NCBI GenBank assembly: GCA_937995335.1
Contig: CALKIH010000011.1
Span: 142,049 to 206,048 of the forward strand
Length of the DNA: 64,000 bases
Source: UBA2357 sp002344625
GTDB taxonomy: Bacteria; Pseudomonadota; Gammaproteobacteria; Burkholderiales; Rhodocyclaceae
Direction: 5' to 3'
In this document: positions 52,332 through 61,696 of the stretch, one piece after another
Layout: every line of letters starts with the position of its first letter
How positions within the stretch are numbered: position 1 is the first letter of the stretch
The notes under the pieces: model-generated
Database searches by the model: none
What the model was told of the DNA's origin: nothing
The model's input: only the letters and a program-made list of their open reading frames with translations
Made by a program: the position numbers and the translations under genes

Positions 52332-53513
52332 TCAGAGGATCGCAGAGTCGCGGTTTTCGCCCCGTTCGTATACGACATGGGCGCGGCCGACCAGCAAGGG
52401 GTCGATCGGTCCGATCTGATCCAGGTTCTTGTTGTCGTAGGGCAGCTTGTGCAGGACGTAGCGCAGCGCGTTGAGGCGCGCGCGCTTCTTGCAGTTCGAT
52501 TTGACTACCGTCCATGGGGCGTCGGCGGTGTCGGTGTAGAAGAACATCGCCTCCTTGGCCTTGGTGTAGTCGTCCCACTTGTCGAGCGAGGCGAGGTCGA
52601 TCGGGCTCAGCTTCCACTGCTTGAGCGGATGCGCCTCGCGTTCCTTGAAGCGGCGGCGTTGCTCTTCGCGGCTCACCGAAAACCAGAACTTGATCAGGTG
52701 TACGCCGCTGCGTGCCAGGTTGCGTTCGAACTCGGGGGTCTGGCGCATGAACTCGGCGTACTCGTCGGGGTTGCAGAACCCCATCACCCGCTCGACGCCC
52801 GCGCGGTTGTACCACGAGCGGTCGAAGAGCACGATCTCGCCGGCCGTCGGCAGGTGCTGGATGTAACGCTGGAAGTACCACTGGCCGCGCTCGGTTTCCG
52901 TCGGCTTTTCGAGGGCCACCACGTGCGCGCCGCGCGGGTTGAGGTGTTCCATGAAGCGCTTGATCGTTCCGCCCTTGCCGGCCGCGTCGCGGCCCTCGAA
53001 CAGGATGACCACTTTCTGGCCGGTTTCCTTCACCCATTTCTGGAGCTTGAGCAATTCCACCTGCAGATGGTATTTCTGCTTCTCGTAGTTCTTGCGCGAC
53101 ATCAGGTTGCGATATGGGTAGCCGCCGGTGCGCCAGTCGTCCGACAACTCGTCATCGGCCTTGACCCCGGTCTTGCCGCTGGCGGCGAGCTCTTCCTGGA
53201 ACAGTGCCCGGCGCAGCGCGGCGAGGTCGTCGGGCGCGGCGCCCTTCATGATCGCGGCCAGCTGGTCGGCCACCTTGCCGATCCGCTGGCCGGTGGCCCC
53301 CTCGATGAGTTCCTCGACCGCGACCAGCTTGGAGCATTCGGCCGAGCCCACGGCCTGGTCGATCTCGAACGATTCGATGCCCTCGGGCGACTGCGATGGC
53401 GCCGTGTCGCCCTCGGTCACCTTGCGCGGCGAAGCCGCCGCTCGGGGCTTCGCTTTGGTGGTCGCGGGGCTGGTGCCGGGTTCGGTTCTTGGTTTTGCGT
53501 CCTTTGCTGCCAT
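52332..53513 (-). CDS. ppk2: polyphosphate kinase 2
   Basis: 393-residue PPK2-family enzyme that phosphorylates nucleoside diphosphates with polyphosphate or the reverse. Walker A FEGRDAAGKGGTIKRF and Walker B IVLFDRSWYNRAGVER are intact, and the lid region EEQRRRFKERE follows. The first 110 residues are a Lys/Ala/Pro-rich, probably disordered extension. GGAGGA lies six bases before the ATG. Confidence 0.93.
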   Translation of the reverse strand: MAAKDAKPRTEPGTSPATTKAKPRAAASPRKVTEGDTAPSQSPEGIESFEIDQAVGSAECSKLVAVEELIEGATGQRIGKVADQLAAIMKGAAPDDLAALRRALFQEELAASGKTGVKADDELSDDWRTGGYPYRNLMSRKNYEKQKYHLQVELLKLQKWVKETGQKVVILFEGRDAAGKGGTIKRFMEHLNPRGAHVVALEKPTETERGQWYFQRYIQHLPTAGEIVLFDRSWYNRAGVERVMGFCNPDEYAEFMRQTPEFERNLARSGVHLIKFWFSVSREEQRRRFKEREAHPLKQWKLSPIDLASLDKWDDYTKAKEAMFFYTDTADAPWTVVKSNCKKRARLNALRYVLHKLPYDNKNLDQIGPIDPLLVGRAHVVYERGENRDSAIL

Positions 53514-53600
53514 GTTTGTCCTCCATAATATGCGCTGGGTCTAGCGAAGAATTGTACGCCCGTGCTACGGGCCGGCGCGTGCTCTCACCTCAGATTTGAC

Positions 53601-53825
53601 ATGGATTTGAAACCTGCACGCCTTCTGCAACCGCGCAATCCGCTGTTCTGGGTCATGGTGATCCTCAACGTCCTTTCGGCCGTGCTGGCATGGATGCTGC
53701 GCAGTGTTCCGCTGGTGCCGGCGGCCATGTTGCTGGTGGGGCTGTTCGCCCTCGGCAACGCCGTTCTCGGGATCGCGATCGCATTGCGCCTGATGCGCGA
53801 CGAGCCCGGCAGCGACCGGCGCTGA
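53601..53825 (+). CDS. small two-helix membrane protein
   Basis: 74-residue hydrophobic protein with two predicted membrane helices (about 14-30 and 34-58) and charged ends. I do not recognise the family. The ATG at 53601 gives a positively charged N-terminus before the first helix; the frame begins 13 codons earlier. It is divergent from ppk2 and convergent with the TetR gene. Confidence 0.55.
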   Translation: MDLKPARLLQPRNPLFWVMVILNVLSAVLAWMLRSVPLVPAAMLLVGLFALGNAVLGIAIALRLMRDEPGSDRR

Positions 53826-53861
53826 GTAGCCGTCTCGGAGCGGACGAGGCGGGTCGTCGCG

Positions 53862-54533
53862 TCATCGCGGGTCGTCGGTGTGGCGGGCGCCCTCGACGCC
53901 CGGACTCAGGAGCAGGCGCAACACCTCGCGGTGGGTTTCGCGGATCTTGTGGGATTCGCGTTCGGCAATGTCACCCGGAAGGACGATCCGCATGATCGCG
54001 GTGTAGAGCACTGGCGCCGTGAGAAAACCGAAATCGTCGTTGAGCGGGGTGTCCCGCATCTGGCCCGCCGCCACGTATTCATCGGCGCGCCGCCGCTGTT
54101 CGGCGTGCGCGGGCACGACGGCGTCTGCGTACCAGTGCCGGATCAGGTCGGGGATCCGGTGGCTTTCCGAAACCAGGAGCCGGATGACCGCGAGGGATTG
54201 GGGCGTCATCTGGTCGTAGGCGTCTTCGATGAAGGCGTCGATCACGTCCTCCAGGCGCTGGCCCGGCCGCATCGGCTTCCAGATGCCGTTCGATGGAACG
54301 AGCACTTGCCGGAGCAGGGTCTCGAAGATCTCGTCCTTGGTGGCGAAATGCACATAGAGGTTGCTCTGCGTGGTGCCGGCGCGTCTCGCGATCCTGCCGG
54401 TCGTCGCGCCGCTGAAGCCGTGCGCGCTGAACTCGATCAGCGCGGCATCCAGGATCTGTTGGCGGCGAACCTCGGGGGGCAGGCGTATCCGCTTGCGCCG
54501 CGCGGCAGGTTCTTGCTCGGGGAGGATGTTCAT
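53862..54533 (-). CDS. TetR family transcriptional regulator
   Basis: 223-residue TetR protein. DNA-binding helix-turn-helix at about 24-70 (ILDAALIEFSAHGFSGATTG, then NLYVHFATKDEIFETLL). The C-terminal ligand domain is not informative. I chose the ATG at 54533 over the TTG at 54551. It is divergent from the exporter operon with a palindrome between them, so it most likely represses that operon and itself and responds to an exported compound. Confidence 0.9.
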   Translation of the reverse strand: MNILPEQEPAARRKRIRLPPEVRRQQILDAALIEFSAHGFSGATTGRIARRAGTTQSNLYVHFATKDEIFETLLRQVLVPSNGIWKPMRPGQRLEDVIDAFIEDAYDQMTPQSLAVIRLLVSESHRIPDLIRHWYADAVVPAHAEQRRRADEYVAAGQMRDTPLNDDFGFLTAPVLYTAIMRIVLPGDIAERESHKIRETHREVLRLLLSPGVEGARHTDDPR

Positions 54534-54586
54534 TGTGGGCGTGCTCCGCAAAGTGATTCGAACTGTCGATGAGATAGATCAAAACA

Positions 54587-54608
54587 CTAATGATTGATTG
54601 ATCATTAG
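54587..54608. promoter_or_regulatory. palindromic operator between TetR gene and exporter operon
   Basis: CTAATGAT (54587-54594), six bases, ATCATTAG (54601-54608): a perfect 8-base dyad in an A+T-rich island. TTGATT at 54594-54599 within it and TATCAT at 54615-54620 could be the exporter promoter (15-base spacer), which binding would block. Confidence 0.6.
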
Positions 54609-54748
54609 ATGGCGTATCATCGAGGCATCAGGCAATCATGAGCCAAGACCGAGCGTGCCGCACGGGCCGTTTTCACCCACCGCGCACATCCTGCGCCGGG
54701 TGTTGCCGGCCAAAGGCCGCCAGGGCATCGATGGCAGCGAGGCAGCCG

Positions 54749-56197
54749 ATGACCGATCATTCCTTTCTTCGACGTCGCGGGCGGTGGATCGCCGTCGGCG
54801 CCGCCCTGTTGCTGGCCGGCTGCTCCAGCCTGGCGACACGCACCGAAATCCCTGCCGCGCCAGTGGCGCAGACGTGGCCGGAGGATGCGGCCGTCCTGGA
54901 CGGCCCCGTCGCCCATGCGCTGCACTGGCGCGATTATTTCACCGAGCCGGAACTGGTGGCCCTGATCGAGACCGCGCTGGCCAACAACCGCGACCTTCGG
55001 GTCGCGTTGCTGCGCGTCGAAGAGGCCCGCGCCCTTTATGGCATCCAGCGCTCGGAGCGGTTTCCCGGCGTCGACCTCGGTGGGCAGGGCAGCCGTGCCC
55101 GGGTGCCGGGCGACCTCAACACCGCAGGCCGCGCCGTCGTCGGTAGCGAGTACCGGGTCACGGCCGGCCTGAGCAACTGGGAGCTCGATCTGTGGGGGCG
55201 GGTGCGCAGCCTCGAGGACGCCGCGCTGCAGGAGTACCTGGCCGTCGACGCTACCCGGCAGGCGGTGCGCATTGTCTTGATCGCCGAGGTTGCGAGTGCC
55301 TATGTGACGCTGCGCGAGCTCGACGAGCGCAGCGCGGTGGCCGGTGAGGTGATCGCCACGCGCGAGACGTCCTTCCGCATCTTCCTGCGCCGCCATGAAG
55401 TCGGCTCCGCCTCCCGGCTCGAGCTGACCCAAGTCGAAACCCTGCTGCACCAGGCCAGACGCCTGGGCACCGAACTGCAGCGAAGCCGCGCCGCCCAGGG
55501 CCATGCGCTGGCGCTGTTGGTCGGTGCGCCGGTGAGCCTGACCGAGACAGCGCCGGCGGCGCGCGAGGATGCGCCGTTGGCTGCGCTGGCGCCCGGGCTG
55601 CCTTCGGATCTGCTGACGGCGCGGCCCGACATCGCCGCCGCCGAGCACCGCCTGCGCGCGGCCGATGCCAACATCGGCGCCGCCCGTGCCGCGTTCTTCC
55701 CCCGGGTCGCGCTGACCGGCGAGTTCGGCACCGCGAGCGCCGAACTCGATGGCATGTTCGAAGCCGCCAGCCGTGCCTGGTTGTTCGCGCCGACGATTTC
55801 GCTGCCGATTTTCGACGGCGGGCGCCGGCACGCGGGCCTGGCGTTGTCCGAGGTCCGCCGCGACATCGCGGTGGCGAACTACGAAAAAACGATCCAGACG
55901 GCTTTCCGCGAAGTCGCCGATGCGCTGTCGGCGCGCCGGTGGCTGGCCGAGCAGGTCGCGATCGATCGCGACGCCCTGCGTGCCCATGCCGAGCGGGCGC
56001 GGCTGGCCCAGTTGCGCTACGACAGCGGCGCGACCGCCTTCCTGGAAGTGCTCGACGCGCGGCAGCAACTGATCCAGACCCGCAGCCGCCTGCTCGCCAG
56101 CCAGGTTGCGTTGTATGCGGCGCTGGGCGGTGGCGCGCTCGACGCCGCGCGTCCCGACCCGGCGCCACGCGCCACTCCACAAGGCCGACCATCATGA
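54749..56197 (+). CDS. NodT-type outer membrane efflux lipoprotein
   Basis: 482-residue TolC-like outer membrane factor. A lipoprotein signal peptide ends at the lipobox LLAGC (Cys near residue 26). Two OEP repeats follow (about 55-260 and 270-465), including RPDIAAAEHRLRAADANIGAARAAFFP, whose central residues are diagnostic. The ATG at 54749 has GAGG six bases upstream. It provides the outer membrane channel for the adaptor and ABC pump encoded next; its stop overlaps the adaptor start (ATGA). Confidence 0.92.
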   Translation: MTDHSFLRRRGRWIAVGAALLLAGCSSLATRTEIPAAPVAQTWPEDAAVLDGPVAHALHWRDYFTEPELVALIETALANNRDLRVALLRVEEARALYGIQRSERFPGVDLGGQGSRARVPGDLNTAGRAVVGSEYRVTAGLSNWELDLWGRVRSLEDAALQEYLAVDATRQAVRIVLIAEVASAYVTLRELDERSAVAGEVIATRETSFRIFLRRHEVGSASRLELTQVETLLHQARRLGTELQRSRAAQGHALALLVGAPVSLTETAPAAREDAPLAALAPGLPSDLLTARPDIAAAEHRLRAADANIGAARAAFFPRVALTGEFGTASAELDGMFEAASRAWLFAPTISLPIFDGGRRHAGLALSEVRRDIAVANYEKTIQTAFREVADALSARRWLAEQVAIDRDALRAHAERARLAQLRYDSGATAFLEVLDARQQLIQTRSRLLASQVALYAALGGGALDAARPDPAPRATPQGRPS

Positions 56198-57273
56198 AAG
56201 CGCCCACATCCGCCACTCGCAAACTGATCGCCGCGGCGGGGCTGATCGCCGCTGCCGTGCTGGGCGGGTTCGCCTGGCAAGGCTGGCGGAACGACGACCC
56301 GGGAGAAGGGTTCGCCAGCGGCAACGGCCGCCTCGAGGCCACCGAGATCGACATCGCCACCAAGTTTGCCGGGCGGGTCGACGACATTCTGGTGGGCGAG
56401 GGCGATTTCGTCACCGCCGGGCAGGTGCTGGCGCGCATGCAGGTCGAAACGCTGCAGGCGCAGTACGACGAAGCCGTGGCGGGTGAGCATGAGGCGCGGC
56501 AGGCGACCGCTGCCGCGCAGGCCCAGATCGCGCAGCGCCGTAGCGACGTCGCCGCCCAGCAGGCCGTCGTCGTCCAGCGCCGGGCCGAGCTGGAAGCCGC
56601 CCGTCAGCGCCTGTCGCGCTCGCAAACCCTGGCACGGGAAGGCGCGGCGTCACGCCAGGAGCTCGACGACGATCGCGCCGGCGCCCGCAGCGCCGAGGCG
56701 GCGCTGGCGGCGGCCCGCGCGCAGGTCGTGGCGCTGGAGGCCGCGGTCACGGCCGCCGAGGCGCAGCGTGTCGGCACCGAGGCGCGGGTTGCCGCCGTGC
56801 AGGCCTCGGTGGCGCGCATCCGGGCCGACATCGCCGACGGCGTGCTCCGGGCGCCGCGCGACGGCCGGGTGCAGATCCGTGTCGCGCAGCCCGGTGAGGT
56901 GTTGGCCGCGGGCGGCCGGGTGCTCAACGTCATCGACCTGGCCGATGTTTACATGACCTTCTTTCTGCCCAGCGAACTGGCCGGGCGCATCGCGATCGGC
57001 GCCGACGTGCGCATCGTGCTCGATGCCGCGCCCGGCCTGCCGATTCCGGCGAAGGTCTCCTTCGTCGCCAGTGCGGCGCAGTTCACGCCCAAGACGGTCG
57101 AGACCGCCAGCGAGCGGCAGAAGCTGATGTTCCGCATCAAGGCGCAGATCGCGCCGGAACTGCTGCGCGAGCACCTCGAGCAGGTCAAGACCGGGCTGCC
57201 CGGCGTGGCCTGGATCAGGCTCGATCCGCGGACGGCCTGGCCCGCCGCGCTCTCCACGCCGCTGGCGCCATAG
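56194..57273 (+). CDS. HlyD-type periplasmic adaptor (YhiI-like)
   Basis: 359-residue membrane fusion protein with an N-terminal membrane anchor (about 9-30). The biotinyl-lipoyl-like half (ATKFAGRVDDILVGEGDFV) is followed by a long alpha-helical hairpin (about 90-215) and a second half starting LRAPRDGRVQIRVAQPGE. Same order as E. coli yhiI-rbbA-yhhJ. Connects the ABC pump to the NodT-like channel. Confidence 0.9.
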   Translation: MKAPTSATRKLIAAAGLIAAAVLGGFAWQGWRNDDPGEGFASGNGRLEATEIDIATKFAGRVDDILVGEGDFVTAGQVLARMQVETLQAQYDEAVAGEHEARQATAAAQAQIAQRRSDVAAQQAVVVQRRAELEAARQRLSRSQTLAREGAASRQELDDDRAGARSAEAALAAARAQVVALEAAVTAAEAQRVGTEARVAAVQASVARIRADIADGVLRAPRDGRVQIRVAQPGEVLAAGGRVLNVIDLADVYMTFFLPSELAGRIAIGADVRIVLDAAPGLPIPAKVSFVASAAQFTPKTVETASERQKLMFRIKAQIAPELLREHLEQVKTGLPGVAWIRLDPRTAWPAALSTPLAP

Positions 57274-57276
57274 GCC

Positions 57277-60018
57277 ATGAGCGCGACCCCATGCGTCGCC
57301 CGCGTCGTCCGCGTGACGCTGCGTTACGGCACGACCGTGGCCTTGGACGCGCTCGACCTCGACATGCCGGCTGGCTGCACGGTCGGCTTGATCGGTCCGG
57401 ACGGCGTGGGCAAGTCCAGCCTGCTGTCGCTGTTGTCCGGTGCACGCGCGATCCAGGAAGGCAGCGTCGAGGTGCTGGGCGGCGACATGGCCAGCAGCAG
57501 GCACCGCAGCGCGGTGTGCCCGCGCATCGCCTACATGCCGCAAGGCCTGGGCAAGAACCTGTATCCGACGCTGTCGGTCGAGGAGAATCTGCAGTTCTTC
57601 GCCCGCCTGTTCGGCCACGCCGTGGCCGAACGGCGCCGGCGCATCGACGTGCTCACCCAGGCCACCGGTCTTTTTCCGTTCCTGTCGCGCCCGGCCGGGA
57701 AGCTTTCGGGCGGCATGAAGCAGAAGCTCGGCCTGTGCTGCGCGCTGATCCACGATCCGGACCTGCTGCTGCTCGACGAGCCGACCACCGGCGTCGATCC
57801 CCTGGCACGCGCCCAGTTCTGGGATTTGATCGAGCGCATCCGCGGCGACCGCCCCGGCATGAGCGTGATCGTCGCCACCGCCTACATGGACGAAGCCCAG
57901 CGTTTCGACTGGCTGGTGGCCATGGACGACGGCCGCGTGCTGGCCACCGGCACGCCCGCCGCGCTGTTGACGCGCACCGGCAGCGCCAGCCTTGAAGAGG
58001 CCTTCATCAGGCTGCTGCCGGACGAAAAAAAACGTGGCCACGAGCCCGTGGTGATTCCGCCGCTGCAAACCCGCGAGGACGACATCGCGATCGAAGCCCG
58101 CGGGCTCACGATGCGCTTCGGCGACTTCACCGCGGTGGACCAGGTGTCCTTCCGCATCCGCCGCGGCGAGATCTTCGGCTTCCTCGGTTCCAACGGCTGT
58201 GGCAAGTCCACGACCATGAAGATGCTCACCGGTCTCCTGCCCGCTACCGAAGGCCAGGCCTGGCTGTTCGGCCACGAGGTGAATCCCGAGGATATCGACA
58301 CGCGCCGGCGGGTGGGCTACATGTCGCAGGCCTTTTCGCTGTATGGCGAACTGAGCGTCCGGCAGAACCTGGAACTGCACGCGCAGCTTTTTCATGTGCC
58401 TGATGACGAGATCGCCGCCCGTGTGGACGAGATGCTCGAGCGCTTCGGTCTGCGGCCTGCGGTGGACAAGCTGCCCGATGCCATCCCGCTGGGCATGCGC
58501 CAGCGCCTGTCGCTGGCCGTGGCGATGGTGCACAAGCCCGACCTGCTGATTCTCGATGAGCCGACTTCGGGCGTGGACCCGGTCGCGCGCGACAACTTCT
58601 GGCGCCTGCTGGTGGCGCTGTCGCGCCGCGACCAGGTCACGATCTTCATCTCCACCCATTTTATGAACGAGGCCGAGCGCTGCGACCGCATGTCGATGAT
58701 GCATGCCGGCAAGGTACTCGACAGCGACACCCCCGCCCGCCTGATCGAGAAGCGGGGCGCACAGTCCTTGGAGGATGCCTTCATCGGCTACCTGGTGGAG
58801 GCCGGCGGTGGCGAGCGCAGCGGCGCGCGGGCGGCCCAGCCATCCGGGGCGCCGGGGATCGCCGCCGTGCCGACGCACGCCACCGGGCAGCGGGCGTTCA
58901 GCCTGGGCCGCCTGCTCAGCTACAGCTGGCGCGAGGCGCTGGAACTGCAGCGCGACCCGGTGCGCGCGACGCTGGCGCTGGGCGGCTCGCTGCTGCTGAT
59001 GCTGGTGATGGGTTTCGGCATCACGATGGACGTCGAGGATCTCACCTACGCGGTGCTGGACCGCGACCAGACCACGATCAGCCAGAACTACACGCTGAGT
59101 CTGGCCGGTTCGCGCTACTTCATCGAAAAGCCGCCACTGACCGACTACCAGGACATGGACCGGCGCATGCGTCGCGGCGAGATCGCGCTGGCGATCGAGA
59201 TTCCGCCCGGCTTCGGCCGCGATCTGCTGCGCGGGCGCAACGTCGAGGTCGGCGCGTGGATCGACGGTTCGATGCCGCAGCGCGCCGAGACCGTGCAGGG
59301 TTACGTGCAAGGCATCCATCAGCACTGGCTGCGGGAAAGGGCGGTACAGCAGTTCGGCGCCGCCGCGTCCGCCGGCGCCACGATCCAGGACCGCTACCGC
59401 TACAACCCGGACATCGAGAGCCTCAAGTCGATGGTGCCGGCGGTTGTGCCGCTGTTGCTCTTGATGCTGCCGGCCATGCTTACCGCGCTGGCGGTGGTGC
59501 GCGAGAAGGAGCTGGGCTCGATCATCAACCTCTACGTTACGCCGGTCACGCGTACCGAGTTCCTGCTCGGCAAGCAGTTGCCCTATGTGCTGCTGGCGAT
59601 GGTCAATTTCTTCTGCATGAGCCTGATGGCGGTTACCGTTTTCGGTGTGCCGGTCACCGGCAGCTACCTGGCGCTGACCGTGGCGATGGCCGTCTTCTGC
59701 GTGGTCTCGACCGGCATGGGGCTGCTGGCGTCCACCATCACCCGCAGCCAGATCGCGGCGATGTTCATCGCGATGATCGGCACCATGCTGCCGGCGATAC
59801 AGCTGGCGGGCCTGATCAACCCGGTGTCGTCGATGGAAGGCGCCGGGCGTCTGATGGGCGAGATCTATCCGGCCACCCACATGTTCATCATCAGCCGCGG
59901 GGTGTTCAGCAAGGCACTCGAATTCGCCGACCTGCGCGGCGCGATGCTGCCGCTGCTGGCGGCGGTGCCGGTGATCCTCGGTGCGGCGATCGCACTGCTC
60001 AAGAAGCAGGAGCGCTGA
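57277..60018 (+). CDS. rbbA: RbbA-like double ABC ATPase fused to ABC-2 permease
   Basis: 913 residues, like E. coli RbbA (911). First ATPase domain: Walker A GPDGVGKSS (about 42), signature LSGGMKQK, Walker B LLLLDEP. Second: GSNGCGKST (about 305), a degenerate signature PLGMRQRLS, LILDEP. From about 565 an ABC-2 permease with a large extracytoplasmic domain after the first helix and five more helices (PAVVPLLLLMLPAML on). RbbA was reported as a ribosome-associated ATPase; here the operon with an adaptor, permease and outer membrane channel argues for export. It starts three bases after the adaptor stop. Confidence 0.92.
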   Translation: MSATPCVARVVRVTLRYGTTVALDALDLDMPAGCTVGLIGPDGVGKSSLLSLLSGARAIQEGSVEVLGGDMASSRHRSAVCPRIAYMPQGLGKNLYPTLSVEENLQFFARLFGHAVAERRRRIDVLTQATGLFPFLSRPAGKLSGGMKQKLGLCCALIHDPDLLLLDEPTTGVDPLARAQFWDLIERIRGDRPGMSVIVATAYMDEAQRFDWLVAMDDGRVLATGTPAALLTRTGSASLEEAFIRLLPDEKKRGHEPVVIPPLQTREDDIAIEARGLTMRFGDFTAVDQVSFRIRRGEIFGFLGSNGCGKSTTMKMLTGLLPATEGQAWLFGHEVNPEDIDTRRRVGYMSQAFSLYGELSVRQNLELHAQLFHVPDDEIAARVDEMLERFGLRPAVDKLPDAIPLGMRQRLSLAVAMVHKPDLLILDEPTSGVDPVARDNFWRLLVALSRRDQVTIFISTHFMNEAERCDRMSMMHAGKVLDSDTPARLIEKRGAQSLEDAFIGYLVEAGGGERSGARAAQPSGAPGIAAVPTHATGQRAFSLGRLLSYSWREALELQRDPVRATLALGGSLLLMLVMGFGITMDVEDLTYAVLDRDQTTISQNYTLSLAGSRYFIEKPPLTDYQDMDRRMRRGEIALAIEIPPGFGRDLLRGRNVEVGAWIDGSMPQRAETVQGYVQGIHQHWLRERAVQQFGAAASAGATIQDRYRYNPDIESLKSMVPAVVPLLLLMLPAMLTALAVVREKELGSIINLYVTPVTRTEFLLGKQLPYVLLAMVNFFCMSLMAVTVFGVPVTGSYLALTVAMAVFCVVSTGMGLLASTITRSQIAAMFIAMIGTMLPAIQLAGLINPVSSMEGAGRLMGEIYPATHMFIISRGVFSKALEFADLRGAMLPLLAAVPVILGAAIALLKKQER

Positions 60019-60019
60019 C

Positions 60020-61144
60020 ATGCGCAAGCTCAAGAACATCCTCCGCCTCGGCCGCAAGGAGCTGTGGAGCCTGTGGCGCGACCCGATGTTGCTGCTGTTG
60101 ATCCTGTACGTGTTCACGGTTTCCGTCTATACCGCCGCCACGGCCCTGCCCGAGACCCTGCACAACGCCGCCATCGCCATCGTCGACGAGGACCGCTCGC
60201 CGCTGTCGGCGCGCATCGCCTCGGCGTTCTACCCGCCCGAGTTCCTGCCGCCCCGCATGATCACCGCCGCCGAAATGGATGCCGGCATGGACCGGGGCGC
60301 CTTCACGTTCGCGCTCAACATCCCGCCCAACTTCCAGCGCGACGTGCTGGCCGGGCGCAACCCCGAGGTGCAGCTCAACATCGACGCCACGCGCATGAGC
60401 CAGGCCTTCGCCGGCAATGGCTACGTCCAGCAGGTGGTGATGGGCGAGGTCCAGACCTTTGTGCAGCGCTACCGGGGTGCACCGTCGCTGCCCGTGGACC
60501 TGGCGCTGCGCGCGCGCTTCAACCCGACGCTGGACAAATCCTGGTTCGGCGGCATTGCCGAGATCATCAACAACGTCGCCATGCTGTCGATCATCCTGGT
60601 CGGCGCGGCGCTGATCCGCGAGCGCGAGCACGGCACCATCGAACACCTGCTGGTGATGCCGGTCACCCCGGGCGAGATCATGATCTCCAAGATCTGGTCC
60701 ATGAGCCTGGTCGTGCTGCTGGCCACCGCGCTGTCGCTCAGGTTCGTCATCCGCGGCCTGCTGCAGGTGCCGATCGAGGGCTCGATCCCCCTGTTCCTTG
60801 TCGGCGTCGTGCTGTGCCTGTTCGCCATGACCTCGCTGGGCATCTACATGGCGACACTGGCGCGCACGATGCCGCAGTTCGGCCTGCTGCTGATGCTCAC
60901 GCTGATGCCGATGAACATGCTCTCCGGCGGCGCCACGCCACGCGAGAGCATGCCGGAACTGGTGCAACACATCATGTTGATCGCACCGACCACCCATTTC
61001 GTGGAAATCGGCCAGTCCATCCTGTTCCGCGGCGCGGGTCTGGACGTGGTCTGGAAGCCGTTTCTCGCGCTGCTCATGATCGGGACGGTGTTGTTCGTCC
61101 TGTCGTTTCGGCGCTTTCGCAAGACCATCAGCCAGATGGCCTGA
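60020..61144 (+). CDS. yhhJ: ABC-2 type permease (YhhJ-like)
   Basis: 374-residue permease. One helix at about 22-42, a large external domain (about 45-175), then five helices (from AEIINNVAMLSIILVGAALI). The EREHGTIEHLLVMPVTP loop is the conserved ABC-2 motif. Second membrane subunit of the RbbA system. Starts one base past the rbbA stop region and ends ten bases from the convergent gene. Confidence 0.92.
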   Translation: MRKLKNILRLGRKELWSLWRDPMLLLLILYVFTVSVYTAATALPETLHNAAIAIVDEDRSPLSARIASAFYPPEFLPPRMITAAEMDAGMDRGAFTFALNIPPNFQRDVLAGRNPEVQLNIDATRMSQAFAGNGYVQQVVMGEVQTFVQRYRGAPSLPVDLALRARFNPTLDKSWFGGIAEIINNVAMLSIILVGAALIREREHGTIEHLLVMPVTPGEIMISKIWSMSLVVLLATALSLRFVIRGLLQVPIEGSIPLFLVGVVLCLFAMTSLGIYMATLARTMPQFGLLLMLTLMPMNMLSGGATPRESMPELVQHIMLIAPTTHFVEIGQSILFRGAGLDVVWKPFLALLMIGTVLFVLSFRRFRKTISQMA

Positions 61145-61153
61145 TGTAGTGTT

Positions 61154-61696
61154 TCAGTCGATGTCGTCGAACGGTTTGGTGGTGCCCACGCGTGCGAGCC
61201 GTGCGTCGCGCAGATGGGTCAGCAATGCGTCGCCGCCGGGTGCAACCCGGAACTCGCCCCAGCGCGCCGATTCGTAGTCCGCGCCGCTGCCTTCGCGAAA
61301 GAAAAACGCGTTCGGTCCGACGCTGTTGAGATGATCCCGTGCCCGTATGCGCACCGCGACCTGTCCGGCAGGCGGGGTCGCCCCATTGCCGGTGCCGGCC
61401 AGGGTCGCGCGCCGTTCGGGGTCGAGTGCGAGGAAGGCATAGCGTGGCGGAGCCGCTCGAGGGGTGTTTGGGTCCGCCGAATGTTCCAGAGGGGCCGGCA
61501 AGTGGCGGTCGATCTCGAAGCGCAGCGCCATGTAGTCGCCCTGCATCAACGAGCGCGGATCGACGGGCGCAAGCTCGAGCAAGACCATTTCGCCGTGCGC
61601 GAGCGTCGTTTCATGCTGGCGCACGATCGTCGCGGCGGTGCCGGCCACCAGGGCGAATGCAAGCGCGATGAGCGTGTTGAGCCGGGCGCGGGTCAT
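61154..61696 (-). CDS. GDYXXLXY domain protein
   Basis: 180-residue membrane-anchored protein with one N-terminal helix (about 7-25) and the GDYMALRF motif that names the family (GDYXXLXY). Unknown function. Such genes typically follow DUF2157 and DUF4401 membrane protein genes, as they do here. ATG overlaps the upstream stop (ATGA). Confidence 0.82.
   Translation of the reverse strand: MTRARLNTLIALAFALVAGTAATIVRQHETTLAHGEMVLLELAPVDPRSLMQGDYMALRFEIDRHLPAPLEHSADPNTPRAAPPRYAFLALDPERRATLAGTGNGATPPAGQVAVRIRARDHLNSVGPNAFFFREGSGADYESARWGEFRVAPGGDALLTHLRDARLARVGTTKPFDDID

Noticed and set aside
50761..53037. 758-residue pyruvate kinase with an N-terminal extension
   Set aside because: The extra residues come from the wrong frame of ppk2 and lack homology; the ATG at 52191 has a ribosome site and the normal N-terminus.
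53525..53530. TATTAT upstream of ppk2 as a -10 box
   Set aside because: It would leave a leader of only a few bases and there is no -35 partner.
56650..60117. 1155-codon open frame on the minus strand antisense to the adaptor and rbbA genes
   Set aside because: His/Arg/Asp/Gln-rich translation without any family motif, opposite to well-recognised genes; typical antisense shadow in G+C-rich DNA.
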